DNA of 64,000 bases from Pirellulaceae bacterium. GTDB taxonomy: Bacteria; Planctomycetota; Planctomycetia; Pirellulales; Pirellulaceae. This document shows positions 29,301 to 38,092 of the stretch, piece by piece. The notes beneath the pieces are model-generated. The model was not told where the DNA came from, did no database searches, and saw nothing but the letters and a program-made list of their open reading frames with translations. The stretch is from positions 248,001-312,000 of the forward strand of contig JAHBXT010000001.1 of the NCBI GenBank assembly GCA_019636385.1, read 5' to 3'. Position 1 is the first letter of the stretch, and the number at the start of each line of letters is the position of its first letter. The position numbers were made by a program, and so were the translations under genes.

Positions 29301-31119
29301 CCACGTTTTGCACAGTGACTTGTGTATTCGCGGAGCTAGCCGTCGCTACGCCAACCACTTCACCATCCACCACCATCTCAACTGTGGCACCTACGGTGGT
29401 GCCCGTTATGTTGAATGTCAGGACGGTAGCGTTGGTAATTCGATCTGAATTAGATTGGCCGGAATCGCTGGCAGCCGACAAAGACAGGCCCAGTGTCGCC
29501 GCAGGAGTAACCTGCACAGTGACCAATTGACTGTCGAATGTATCCTGAGTGGTCGAAGGCGCTGACTGCCGCACTCGGGCCAAGAATTGAAGCTGCCCTG
29601 AGAAATTGGCTGGCGGAGTTAAGGTAACAACCCCAGTCTGACTGTTGACACTCAAATCGTACAGCACACTGCCCACGCGTTCGACGCTGTATACTACCGT
29701 GTCGCCTTCAGCGTCTTGGCTGGTGAGCGTGTGATTCAGAGTGACTCCGGCCTGTCCCTGCAGTGTGGGAATGTCATTTAGGAAGGGGGCTCCATTGGCC
29801 GTGTCGGCAATGGCGGTGGCTACAAAAGTGCGACTGGTGGTATTACCCAAGGCATCGGTGGCGGTAACTGTAATGTTGGCCGATCCCGTGCCGCTGCCAA
29901 CCCGCTTCAGCAGTATCAATCCGTTTTCGGTGTCGTTGAACACCGTCACTTCATTCATTTTGACGTCATTAATTGGCCGATCGCTCGCGTTGGTGGGGGT
30001 GCCGTTGATGGCTGCGCGGGTCGCGTCACCCTCGATCAGTTGTCCGAAGACAGAATGATTGAAGTCCAAATGCCGAGTCGGTCCGGCGGTAATGAAGAAC
30101 TGCGAATTGTTGGTATCGTCGCCAGCCTTGGCAAACGACAGGACACCCGACCGATTGTGCTGCAAATCCAAATGGAATTGATCGTTGAAATTCCCTGGCT
30201 CTGTACCACCGATTGTGGCTGATGTTCCGCCTTGGATCATGAAGCCATCGATCACCCGATGGAATGGGGAATTGGTGTAGAAGCCACTTTGAGCCAACTC
30301 AATTACGCGGCTGGTTGCGCGCGGGGCCTTGTCTTCAAACAGCTGAAACACCATATCGCCGAAATCGGTACTGATCTTCAGGCTGCGATTATTGGTGACC
30401 ATTTGAGCCGAAATCAGGTTTGGATTGGAGGATGTTACCGTATAGGTAATGGCGCTACCGTTTGGCGTATAGGAATCGACGGGCACATGCAGTGGGGAAC
30501 CGGTGGCGACATTAACATTGGCGATTGGCACCATGTCAACATTCGAGGTCTTCGGAATGGCCACGCCCGAGCGTTGGCTAATCGTGGCTAGTGATTGAAC
30601 GCCAGTTAGCCGACTGCCATCCGGGAAGACCCAGGTGGGATAGGTTGTAATGTTGTTGTCCAACGCAATTTGATTGGGGGTGCGATCCGGATTAGTCACT
30701 TCGATATACGGCAGGTATTTCGCACCATCTTCGAATAGCCGCTTCTGCTCAGAACAGAATCTGCACCAGGCTCCTCCGTAGAATTTGGTGCTCGTAGCAG
30801 CCAGCGCTTTGGCGAAAGCCACCAAATCATCTGCCGCTTCGCCCTCGGGCTGCAGCAAATTGGACATTACAACTGGCGGGGCTGCTACCAATTCAGGGGC
30901 CAGCAACGACTGATCAATCGCGGTATTTTGAGCAGACCCCAAGAGTTGCAAAAAGGCATCGGCCGCCATCAACTCGCGTCGCTCCAACGGCTCAAGCCAG
31001 ATTGGTCGACAACATAAGCCTCGGCGAGCCGGCAAACTGTCCCACAGCCATTGCCGTAGCCAAATCAAAAACTGTCTCTGCTTGTGTCGCACTCTACGCT
31101 GCCTGTCACGTTGTTTCAT
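26311..31119 (-). CDS. giant secreted protein: thioredoxin-like, cyclophilin, cohesin-like and cadherin-like domains
   Basis: A 1602-residue protein. Residues 1-41 are very basic with a hydrophobic patch, and LEPLERRELMAAD at 42-54 is the planctomycete LEP-R export signal. A thioredoxin-like domain (about 110-190) has a Trp-Cys-Arg-Phe-Cys motif (C119/C122) and the cis-Pro segment TTYPTW. A cyclophilin-type prolyl isomerase follows (about 247-400), with FHRVI (R288), MIQGG and NSQFFIT. Then come Ig/cadherin-like modules, a cohesin-like domain (about 735-880, FSAYVDLLFDPAIV), four cadherin-like repeats each with a V-L-A/T-N-D motif (about 890-1270), a carboxypeptidase-regulatory-like module (FSFSNLAPGQYQL) and a Ser/Thr-rich end. 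It is probably surface-located; foldase activity is an inference from the intact motifs. Confidence 0.85.
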   Translation of the reverse strand: MKQRDRQRRVRHKQRQFLIWLRQWLWDSLPARRGLCCRPIWLEPLERRELMAADAFLQLLGSAQNTAIDQSLLAPELVAAPPVVMSNLLQPEGEAADDLVAFAKALAATSTKFYGGAWCRFCSEQKRLFEDGAKYLPYIEVTNPDRTPNQIALDNNITTYPTWVFPDGSRLTGVQSLATISQRSGVAIPKTSNVDMVPIANVNVATGSPLHVPVDSYTPNGSAITYTVTSSNPNLISAQMVTNNRSLKISTDFGDMVFQLFEDKAPRATSRVIELAQSGFYTNSPFHRVIDGFMIQGGTSATIGGTEPGNFNDQFHLDLQHNRSGVLSFAKAGDDTNNSQFFITAGPTRHLDFNHSVFGQLIEGDATRAAINGTPTNASDRPINDVKMNEVTVFNDTENGLILLKRVGSGTGSANITVTATDALGNTTSRTFVATAIADTANGAPFLNDIPTLQGQAGVTLNHTLTSQDAEGDTVVYSVERVGSVLYDLSVNSQTGVVTLTPPANFSGQLQFLARVRQSAPSTTQDTFDSQLVTVQVTPAATLGLSLSAASDSGQSNSDRITNATVLTFNITGTTVGATVEMVVDGEVVGVATASSANTQVTVQNVGGIAQGNTVFTARQKVNNQVTSTSNTLTVMLDRTAPIELPASAFPSSAFIGIGMAVNLNHAEEGQGLRYAVENAPAGLTIHPTNGTVGWTPASGQSGAQSLTLVLTDLAGNERRQTFSIQVGQEPVMGVRLATVTPTGTAVNTIGVGQNFKVQIYVQDQRPVAERIGVFSAYVDLLFDPAIVQPIATSPISHVDPYVGSTKGAVGTGVVNGIGGLAGTSPLGPNERLLAEVTFTALAVGNAGLRTAMSNVDDTGLYGRNEDVTASEVNFGSSSFAVGLDYTVANDTFNFDEDSGQKTLNVLANDTAQSGVVLTIVEVSTPSGGGSVTIASGGKSLLYTSAANFHGAETLTYTVANAQGIRQTATVTLQITEVNDPPAAVDDALEVIQNSSLNVLDVLANDHQGVDAGTVESLTVISVTAGSQGGAVTIGPSGLNIRYSPMTGFVGTETFTYTLSDGRGGTDTAQVTVLVKPNVPPPTARDDSFTVLEDSALAEHDVLANDSPAQVGDTLKIKSVGSSTFGSTVAVSADGTRLVYRPAANLDRPEVVTYVVESSNGGTATGRVTFTITPVADPPTAVDDVLTVLSPQGQSQLDVLTNDFDVDTGDTFTITSVTQPAAGTGTVVISNNGRSISYTPPTNSFEGTATFSYTITDSTNRTDSASVTLTVRNFMPRSISGKVMFDQATSFYVLSSAPLQLTGTSLTGSTVNTTATIANDGSFSFSNLAPGQYQLTRQAIPFFNDVGQTIAIQSAIDGGDLTQNLIVSGTLHARHINIRDFLGSTFKRMLTAVVDQNGSASWMAPNGTWAGLSGVNFQLHTSNLLVSGVNTSQQNVSATIPLTHALLSRTNSQGRSLIKLHGDTSRFQLAPVTPTSTIAEGESSSDISSSSTGHANSQPITAVASLASGNSATAVRSGSSRASDVADMNTVDDEQLTSGGPEPMTSTSALKLLLSSNQQSLSVNHSETTDAALQQLLDQSDALTATGELDADWLDALANESA

Positions 31120-31135
31120 AAGCCTGTTCCTCTGG

Positions 31136-31159
31136 TTAACTAGCAGTTGCTAGTTTCAT
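31136..31159 (-). other. seven-codon upstream ORF (leader peptide) with hairpin
   Basis: On the minus strand AAGGAG (31170-31165) stands five bases before an ATG that reads Met-Lys-Leu-Ala-Thr-Ala-Ser-stop. The stop lies 16 bases before the ATG of the giant gene, which has its own AGAGGAA. The ORF contains a perfect palindrome, AACTAGC-AACT-GCTAGTT. A TTTATAG at 31184-31178 could be a -10 box. The arrangement resembles a translated leader that controls expression of the gene downstream. No function is proven, and a very short ORF with a good Shine-Dalgarno can arise by chance. Confidence 0.35.
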
Positions 31160-31184
31160 TCCTGCTCCTTAGAAGTTCTATAAA

Positions 31185-31532
31185 GTAGCCTTAGCGCAGT
31201 GCCATTTCCTCAGTTCCGCAGCCTCAACCTCGCTACAACCGTCACAAAGCAGCGATGTGAGCCGGGCCTGTGCCCGCCCCCTTACGAGAGATTGTTCGCA
31301 GTTTCGCCGTTTTAGGCCACTTGCGGCGCTACCAACGTTTCAAATTTGTTTACCGCAGTGAACGTCATGGCAACGTGCAACCAGGTTTGATGCAAAAACG
31401 AAGCGCGTAGTTCCCCTGACCTGAACAAACGAACACCATTTCGAGCGACGGATGCCCCACGCCGGACCATTCACGGTCGAAACTCAATGGCCGCAGGACG
31501 TTCGCCGCCGAATGCGAAACGTGACACGCCGC
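31185..31532. other. gap between giant gene leader and ACT-domain gene
   Basis: The stretch holds upstream sequence of the giant gene and the region beyond the 3' end of the ACT-domain gene (both minus). I see no gene or recognised regulatory element in it. Confidence 0.4.
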
Positions 31533-32024
31533 TCAATCGTCTGGCAACAGATCAGACTCATTGAGCGTCGTAAAGCCCTTTGCGTTTAGAACTTCCAGAG
31601 CCATTTCGGTGTTATCCACCATGATTGCCACCGCCGCCTGAGAACCATGGTGCGGCAGAATAGGATAGGCCTGGACTATATTGATTTCCGCTGACAGAAG
31701 CGCAGAGCAGATCTGCAGCAGCGGTTGAGGACTGTCGGGCAATTGGACTCCGATCAAATCGCTTTCGATGATCGCCAGACCTGCGCGCTCCAGGATTTCC
31801 CGGCCTCGCTCCGGATGACTGACCAGGAAACGTCCAAATGCGCACTCGGCAGAATCGGTAATTGAAAGAGCCACGATGCGAATTCCAGTCCCTTCAAACC
31901 GACGAACCACCTCCAATAACTGCCCAACGCGGTTTTCCAGGAACACCGTAAATTGGCGAATCGTTGGGTAATCTCGACCTCGGGCCGTCAGGAATTCTGG
32001 CGTTGCGCCTTTTCCGCTGCTCAT
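31533..32024 (-). CDS. tandem ACT-domain protein, possible amino-acid sensor
   Basis: A 163-residue protein consisting of two ACT-like domains. The first (about residues 22-90) opens RQFTVFLENRVGQLLEVVRR; the second (about 97-160) contains QICSALLSAEINIVQAYPIL. ACT domains bind amino acids and regulate metabolic enzymes or act alone as sensors. The domain order recalls stand-alone ACT proteins annotated near acetolactate synthase genes in planctomycetes, but no partner is adjacent here. ATG 32024 has AGTGAGA upstream. It is not a standard IlvN, because the C-terminal part typical of that subunit is missing. Confidence 0.75.
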   Translation of the reverse strand: MSSGKGATPEFLTARGRDYPTIRQFTVFLENRVGQLLEVVRRFEGTGIRIVALSITDSAECAFGRFLVSHPERGREILERAGLAIIESDLIGVQLPDSPQPLLQICSALLSAEINIVQAYPILPHHGSQAAVAIMVDNTEMALEVLNAKGFTTLNESDLLPDD

Positions 32025-32445
32025 GAAATCTCACTTTCAGTGTTCATTGCCAATCGGACCCGCCAGGCAGTCTCTAGGCAGCCAAGTTTCGCCTAGGGTC
32101 AGCAAATCCTGTGTAGTTATAACGGCCAGTCAGTCTGTTGACAAAAGGTGTTGCGCTAACAAGCAGAGCAAACCGTAGATTGACTGCGATTCAACGAAAG
32201 GGTCGGCACGAATCGCGTCAGGCAAGTAAAGTGCGGCAAAAGCGAGTGAAAAAGGGGCCTGCGAATTGCCTGAATATCGCCCTGGGTGGCCGCTGGACGT
32301 GTGCCGGCGTGTCGGTCTTGTGACTGAGCATACAATTCTGGAGTTTCCTAGGCCTTGAGCGAGCTGCGAAGCGTTTGCAATTCTCAGACTTAGATTTATG
32401 ATACTGAAACTCTACGGCCAACCGACTTCGCCCGAGGCCTGACAA
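32025..32445. other. divergent gap, nothing firm
   Basis: This lies between the ACT-domain gene (minus) and a TPR gene (plus), so promoters for both are expected. A TTGACA occurs at 32138-32143 on the plus strand but no good -10 box stands at the right distance. A basic 61-codon frame from the same TTG has no ribosome binding site and is not called. Confidence 0.35.
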
Positions 32446-34338
32446 TTGCGCGACAATGATTTCGACGAGCAATGGAATCGCCTGATTGACCGATTGCAGT
32501 GGTGCGGTCACATGCTATTGGTACCGGTGTGGTTCGCGATTGAGACTGTCGAGCTGGCGTGGCAGTGGCTGTATGATCTAGTCACGGGGTCGATCAACCG
32601 CGACGCCCATCGCCTGGATTTAGACGAAGAGCCGTCGGCAGCCCAGCATCCACTTGATGCTGACGTTCCAGGCAATCCAGCAGAGGTCGCCGGCGCTGGC
32701 TTGGAGTCGGCTCGTCCAGTGTTCGATGTTTCGCTGCTGGAACCAGTTCGATTCTTATCCGCTTTGGCCGGCATCCTACCAACTTGGCTCATCACCAGGG
32801 AATGGCTAGGCATTCTAATCTGGTCGATCCCGACAGGAATGCTGTTGGTGACCACGGGACTGGTATTGCAATCCAGCTGGATGGATCGTGCAAAACTGTC
32901 TCAAGAATATATCAAGATGGGATTACGACAGCTGCCTGGCGACGACGGCATAATCGAGGTGCCGTCCGACACAACTCCTCAGACAGATTCAGCCCAACTA
33001 GGTGCTCGTGACCTGGCGGCAATTGCCCAAGATGCTTCCGGCCAGTCAAAGTCGAATTTAGCCTACGCCCAGTTACTGTTTCGCCGCGCCCTGATGCTTC
33101 ATCCCCAACAGCAGAGCCTACTGGTAATCGGGACTGCGTTAATTCAAAGTGGTTCCGTTCGCGACGGCCGCAATCTTCTGCGAAAAATCTCGCCTGACCA
33201 TGCCAAGGGACTGGTGAGGGGGCATGCCGTATTGGCGACCAGCTATTTGGTGGAGTACTCCGCATCCGGAAACCAGCAGTTGTTGGCCGTGTTTGAACAT
33301 CACGCCAACATCGCGGCGCGACTGCCGGCAACGCCCGTCCGCGTACTGATGCTTGCCAGCGATCTGCACTGGCAGGCCGGGCGGCATGAGCTTGCCATTG
33401 AACTTTTGGAACTGGCTTCCAAGCGATCGCCAACCGCCAGTTTACGACTGGCCGCTCGTGCCAGCCAATTGGGTGACCAGCGACTGTTGCTCACCGCGCG
33501 CAAGACGGCTCTGGCGAACCTGCTTCAGCGCTTGCAAGTCGAGCCGCTGAACGTAGCGTTACGAATTGAAGTGGCTCAGTTGTTAGGAGGCACTCCTGAA
33601 GAACTCGCCCAAGCCGAGAAACTGTTATTACAAGGACTGGAATTGGGAGAAAGTCCTAGGCTTTCCCGCGCCCTGTCGGAAGTCATCCGTGTTCAGTTTG
33701 TCAGGCAGTTGCTTGCCTCTAATTTGAAGATCGTAGATTTGGGGTTATTAGACAGGAGCATCAAAGCAGATCCAACCAATCCACTTGTGGGCGATGTCAT
33801 TCTTGATCTTGTCACCAAATCCTATAAGGATTCGTCGCAACTCCAGGCCGAATTCTACCGAATTTTGGCAACCGGAGAGGCAACTCTGGCCACCCATGCG
33901 GTGCTGGCAGAACTGCATTTGTCGCAGCAACGATCGCAGGAAGCTGTCACGCATTTGGAGCAGGTGTATGCGCTGGTTCCGTCGGCGATTAAGTATACGT
34001 GGTTGTTGGCTCGATCGTACGCCGAACAACACCGCCTGGAGGAGGCCGAGAAAGTTGCCACGACGACGCTGGAAATAATCGAATCCAGAGAGTTGATTAA
34101 CGAACGTTATGCTGGCGACCTATTGGAGACTCTGGCGAGCATCTACGAACTCACTCAGCGTCGAGCCAAAGCTGTCGCAGCGCTAAACCGATTACTAGTC
34201 GCCCAGCCCAAGCGCGTTTCCGCACGGCAGATGTTGGCTCGTCTATACAGTTACATGGGTGAACAGGCTCAGGCCCAGGAGCAGCAATTAGAAATCGATC
34301 GCATTCAGCAAGAAGCCAAGCAAGCAACTGCATCGTAA
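32446..34338 (+). CDS. membrane-anchored TPR protein
   Basis: A 630-residue protein with a hydrophobic helix near residues 22-45 (MLLVPVWFAIETVELAWQWL) and two more at about 105-145 (FLSALAGILPTWLI, ILIWSIPTGMLLVTTGLVLQ). A long C-terminal half of tetratricopeptide-like helix pairs follows (for example NLAYAQLLFRRALMLHPQQ and AVTHLEQVYALVPSAIKYTW). TPR arrays mediate protein-protein contacts, so it may organise a membrane complex. No ATG is available near the N-terminus; TTG 32446 is chosen because GAGG stands eight bases before it and the following residues fit a cytoplasmic N-terminus. It is followed by a 295-base gap. Confidence 0.7.
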   Translation: MRDNDFDEQWNRLIDRLQWCGHMLLVPVWFAIETVELAWQWLYDLVTGSINRDAHRLDLDEEPSAAQHPLDADVPGNPAEVAGAGLESARPVFDVSLLEPVRFLSALAGILPTWLITREWLGILIWSIPTGMLLVTTGLVLQSSWMDRAKLSQEYIKMGLRQLPGDDGIIEVPSDTTPQTDSAQLGARDLAAIAQDASGQSKSNLAYAQLLFRRALMLHPQQQSLLVIGTALIQSGSVRDGRNLLRKISPDHAKGLVRGHAVLATSYLVEYSASGNQQLLAVFEHHANIAARLPATPVRVLMLASDLHWQAGRHELAIELLELASKRSPTASLRLAARASQLGDQRLLLTARKTALANLLQRLQVEPLNVALRIEVAQLLGGTPEELAQAEKLLLQGLELGESPRLSRALSEVIRVQFVRQLLASNLKIVDLGLLDRSIKADPTNPLVGDVILDLVTKSYKDSSQLQAEFYRILATGEATLATHAVLAELHLSQQRSQEAVTHLEQVYALVPSAIKYTWLLARSYAEQHRLEEAEKVATTTLEIIESRELINERYAGDLLETLASIYELTQRRAKAVAALNRLLVAQPKRVSARQMLARLYSYMGEQAQAQEQQLEIDRIQQEAKQATAS

Positions 34339-34633
34339 TTGGCTAGAGCGTGCCAGGGAGCCTCAGCCAACTGGCCCCAAGGCATTGGTAGCGAGAAGCG
34401 GACAACAACCATGCCCCAACCATGCCCCCCTAATGGACAAATGATCTCGTGGAGAATTAGGCGAGGTGGGCAATATTTCGCAATTTACAGCTTGGACACT
34501 CGACACCACTTTTCTTTATAACATCCGCGACTATGCTTCTCGGTTGGTAACTGTAATTGTTCACGGCGGTTGGCGCGGTGAATGTCGTGAGATGGGTAAT
34601 TGTAAGGTGACATTGTTGTAGCGGAGTTTCAAT

Positions 34634-35536
34634 ATGAATAAACCTTTCCTCTGGTTAAGCTCAGTCGTTTTGGGGTACAGCCTGCTTGCCGCTCCGGCTA
34701 GCGCGGGCGTTGTGGCTTATTATAGGTTCGAGAATTCAGGTAGTTTGGGCGACGACCAAACTGCCAATCACCCTGGTACACCAACCAATGGTCCGACTGC
34801 ATCTAGCTCAGTGGGACAGAACCCAGTCAAGCGAACCGGTGCTGCTAATATTGGTTCGATGAATCTGGACTTTACAGCTCCCGCAGATCACTTGGAGATC
34901 GCTCATCATGCCGATCTCAGTTTTGGCTTGAATCCATGGACGATTGAGGCTTATGTTAGTTTCGACTCGGTTCCTAGTACTTCAACCGGCGGCATGTACA
35001 TCGCTCAAAAGAAGGCCAGTGGAGTCACCGACAACTTTACTGACTATGCTTTTTTGATTTCTGGTAATCGAGGTGGGATCGGTGCCGGGATATCTTATTA
35101 CGATAACGGTAGTTATAGCGCAACAGGTCGCAATTTGCACGTTGAATTTGGCGACGGCTCGCAGATTGTTGCTTTCCGCAGTAACTTGAATGTACCAACC
35201 AGTGGCTGGGCTCACATTAGCGCTGCATTCGACGGTTCTCAGACGGTTCGATTTACTCTGGATACGGACTTGACGGACAACGTCATTGGCGCAATTGAGA
35301 CCATTGTAGCTGGATCATCTTTCACCACCTCCACGAACACTGGCACGTTAATCATCGGCGCGAAGAAAAACAATGCGGGGGCCATTGCTCAAGCCTTTGA
35401 TGGCTTGCTGGATGAAGTTCGAATCAGCAACAACATGGTTTGGCACACTAATCTACTTGCCGTTCCAGAGCCGTCTAGCGCTCTGTTAGCGGTCTGTGGA
35501 ATTGGTGGCTTGTTGGCCCGCCGTCGCCGTCGGTAG
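34634..35536 (+). CDS. secreted LamG-domain protein with PEP-CTERM signal
   Basis: A 300-residue protein: signal peptide (residues 1-24, WLSSVVLGYSLLAAPASAG), then one concanavalin A-like/LamG domain from VVAYYRFENSG to the DGLLDEVRISNN segment. It closes with the sorting signal VPEPSSALLAVCG, a hydrophobic helix and RRRRR. PEP-CTERM proteins are processed by exosortase, which cuts at the PEP motif and links the product to the cell surface or releases it. GCGGAG stands seven bases before ATG 34634. The gene is followed by a sulfatase that also has a LamG-like region and a PEP-CTERM tail. Confidence 0.88.
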   Translation: MNKPFLWLSSVVLGYSLLAAPASAGVVAYYRFENSGSLGDDQTANHPGTPTNGPTASSSVGQNPVKRTGAANIGSMNLDFTAPADHLEIAHHADLSFGLNPWTIEAYVSFDSVPSTSTGGMYIAQKKASGVTDNFTDYAFLISGNRGGIGAGISYYDNGSYSATGRNLHVEFGDGSQIVAFRSNLNVPTSGWAHISAAFDGSQTVRFTLDTDLTDNVIGAIETIVAGSSFTTSTNTGTLIIGAKKNNAGAIAQAFDGLLDEVRISNNMVWHTNLLAVPEPSSALLAVCGIGGLLARRRRR

Positions 35537-35724
35537 CTGTGACAAAACCCAGTAGCAAGCTGTTTTGCGATTCAGTGATAGAACTCTGATCGCAGCATGC
35601 AAAGCAGTGAATGTGCTCGTGTAGAGGCGGTTGTACTGCGGGTAGCGGGAGTACCGCTTTTGACTAGGCCACCCTTTCTTACTAGCCATTGCAAAAATTT
35701 GCTCTTCCATACGGAATAACGGTG

Positions 35725-38055
35725 ATGCTGCAATTTTGCAACCCAAGCGTTCGTCGGCTGTTGGCATTAGCTTTAGCTGTTGGTTGGTGCGGTCTCAATT
35801 TGCAGCCAGCTACAGCCGATCCACCGCGACCAAACGTCGTACTGATCGTGGCGGATGATTTTGGCTGGGGCGAGTTGAACGCGAACATAGGCGGCCGTCC
35901 GTTTGGGCGGACGATTTCAACCCCCAATTTAGACGCGCTGGCCGCCGGTGGATTGCGGTTCACCAACTTTTACTCGTGCGGCACGGTTTGCACGCCCTCA
36001 AGAATGGGTCTCTTGACTGGCTTAGACACCAGTCGTTCTCTTTCGCGTGGTAATGCCGAGACCGTCTTGCGTCCTGAAAGTGTCACGATCGGCAATGTGA
36101 TGCAGGATGCTGGCTATTCGACGCACGCCTTCGGCAAATGGGGAGTAGGCGGAGTCCAACCCGGCACCGCTCCCTTCACCGATCCACCACCGGTTTTTCA
36201 GAACGCGTTTGCCTTGCCAACCGAGCGAGGCTTTGATTCCTATGCGGGAATCGTCGACACACTGCATGCCTGGAATTATTGGTCCAGCTACGTGTGGCAG
36301 GGAGATTCCGGCAATCCGATGAGTGCAGTAACCATTCCCGGCAATGTCGGTGTCGACCAAGCCACGGGACCCACGCCTGCGCAGCTGGCCGACGGTGCTA
36401 TCAATGTTGAAGACATCTTCCGCAACGGGGCTGTGGATGTCATCAATAATTCGACTCCGGGTGGAGATCCGTTTTTTACCTATGTCCCATTCATTACACC
36501 TCACCGCACCATTGCCTCACTACCGATCGATCCACTGTATGCAACCGCTGGCACTCCCGGCGATGCGTTAAATCCCAACGGCGGAGCTTGGTCGACGATC
36601 GAAAAGCAGTACGCTTCGGCCATGACCGCCTTTGACCAACGGGTTGGTGATATCGTTCAGGCGCTCAGCGATAGGGGCATCCTGGACAACACGTTGATCT
36701 TGATCACCGGCGACAACGGTCCGCAGCAAACCGAGGGCCATCAAGTCGAATTCTTTGATTCCAATGGTGAACTGCGCGGCTTTAAGCGTTCGATGTACGA
36801 CGGCGGTATACGCACTCCCATGGTGGCCTACTGGAACGGAACCGTTGCTCCAGGAGTTAGCGATTACGTGGGCACCCATGCCGATTTGATGCCGACCTTA
36901 GCGGCCCTTGCAGGTGGTGCTTCCCCGACCGATATCAACGGAATTTCATTTGCAGACCATCTGCTGGGCGGTACCGCTCCGACGCGCGGTAAGCCGTTGT
37001 ATTTCGAATTCTACGAAGGCGGTTTTGTGCAGGCAGCGCGGCAAGATAATTGGAAGATGGTTCGCACGGCCGCTGGAAACTACGAACTGTATGACCTGAA
37101 TACCGACCCTAGCGAGACCAATAATCTTGCGGCCAATCCCAGCTACTCCGCTGTTCGCGATCAATTGAAAACATTTCTGGAAGATTCACGCAACTACACG
37201 CTCCAATATCAGCCGCACTATTCTCAAACCACTTACAACACACTCGAGGATACAGGCGGTGTGGCTGGCGTGCGCGAATTTGAATTGCGGCTGGCCGGGG
37301 ATGCCGTGAGAGTTGGCCCCGGCATGGGCGGCTCGGATGTCAGCCAGTACGATGCGCTCAGCCACGCCATTGAATTCTCTGGCAACGGAAAGGCTCATAG
37401 CAAAGGTGCCTCAGTTGGCGGAGAGCCAGGTGGGCTGACAATAGATAATCTTGCGTACGGCTCAAGCAGTGCGACTACCAACCCTGCCAGCTTTGAATTG
37501 TGGTTCAAGCCTAGCGATCTGGCTGGCCAAGAAATCGTGGCGGAGCTAGGTGGAGTCAGTCGTGGATTGTCGTTTTTGCTTGATGGAGATGAACTTAAGT
37601 TTCGCGTTAAAGACGGGGCCAATCTGGCTACCCTGTCAAAAGATTTGGGAAGTGGTGCTGGAGCGCCCGGCGAAGGAACGTTTGGCTTAGACAATTTCAA
37701 TCAACTGGTTGGCGTTATCGACGTTCAAGGTAGCGGAGCCAACCTAGCACTGTTCCTGAATGGTGTCAAAGTTGACGATCAGTTCCTGGCGGGCCTGACC
37801 GATTGGGCCGGTGGCGATGGCGACGCACTAGGTGGCCTTCACAACTCGCTCGGGGGCAACAACGGTGATTTAAACCTGTTCGGCGGCTTCGATGGCCAGA
37901 TAGCCCTGTTCCGCATCTATGAGTTCGCAATGCAGGATCATCAAGTCATGCAGCGCTACTGGCAAATCGCCGCGATTCCAGAACCTAGTTCCCTAGCCCT
38001 GATCTTATGTGCCGCCGCTGGCTGCTGCCGGAGTCGACGCCGCCGAGTCGCATGA
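35725..38055 (+). CDS. secreted sulfatase with LamG-like domain and PEP-CTERM signal
   Basis: A 776-residue exported sulfatase. After the signal peptide (about residues 10-31) comes the sulfatase opening PNVVLIVADDFGWGE, with the calcium-binding Asp pair. The formylglycine site is C89-T-P-S-R93 followed by MGLLTG, the Cys-type signature. Further conserved segments are FGKWGVGG, ITGDNGPQ and the IRTPMVAYW region. The last 230 residues form a LamG-like domain (SFELWFKPSDLAG), and the protein ends IPEPSSLALILC then Arg-rich, a PEP-CTERM signal. The longest frame starts at TTG 35689; ATG 35725 gives a better signal peptide. It probably removes sulfate esters from polysaccharide at the cell surface. 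Confidence 0.9.
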   Translation: MLQFCNPSVRRLLALALAVGWCGLNLQPATADPPRPNVVLIVADDFGWGELNANIGGRPFGRTISTPNLDALAAGGLRFTNFYSCGTVCTPSRMGLLTGLDTSRSLSRGNAETVLRPESVTIGNVMQDAGYSTHAFGKWGVGGVQPGTAPFTDPPPVFQNAFALPTERGFDSYAGIVDTLHAWNYWSSYVWQGDSGNPMSAVTIPGNVGVDQATGPTPAQLADGAINVEDIFRNGAVDVINNSTPGGDPFFTYVPFITPHRTIASLPIDPLYATAGTPGDALNPNGGAWSTIEKQYASAMTAFDQRVGDIVQALSDRGILDNTLILITGDNGPQQTEGHQVEFFDSNGELRGFKRSMYDGGIRTPMVAYWNGTVAPGVSDYVGTHADLMPTLAALAGGASPTDINGISFADHLLGGTAPTRGKPLYFEFYEGGFVQAARQDNWKMVRTAAGNYELYDLNTDPSETNNLAANPSYSAVRDQLKTFLEDSRNYTLQYQPHYSQTTYNTLEDTGGVAGVREFELRLAGDAVRVGPGMGGSDVSQYDALSHAIEFSGNGKAHSKGASVGGEPGGLTIDNLAYGSSSATTNPASFELWFKPSDLAGQEIVAELGGVSRGLSFLLDGDELKFRVKDGANLATLSKDLGSGAGAPGEGTFGLDNFNQLVGVIDVQGSGANLALFLNGVKVDDQFLAGLTDWAGGDGDALGGLHNSLGGNNGDLNLFGGFDGQIALFRIYEFAMQDHQVMQRYWQIAAIPEPSSLALILCAAAGCCRSRRRRVA

Positions 38056-38092
38056 AGCGGCTCTCATGTGGATTGGACTTCGCACGTTTGCG

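Noticed and set aside
32138..32323. Basic 61-codon frame in the gap before the TPR gene
   Set aside because: It starts at TTG with no ribosome binding site and has the composition of non-coding sequence; the TTGACA there also lacks a -10 box.
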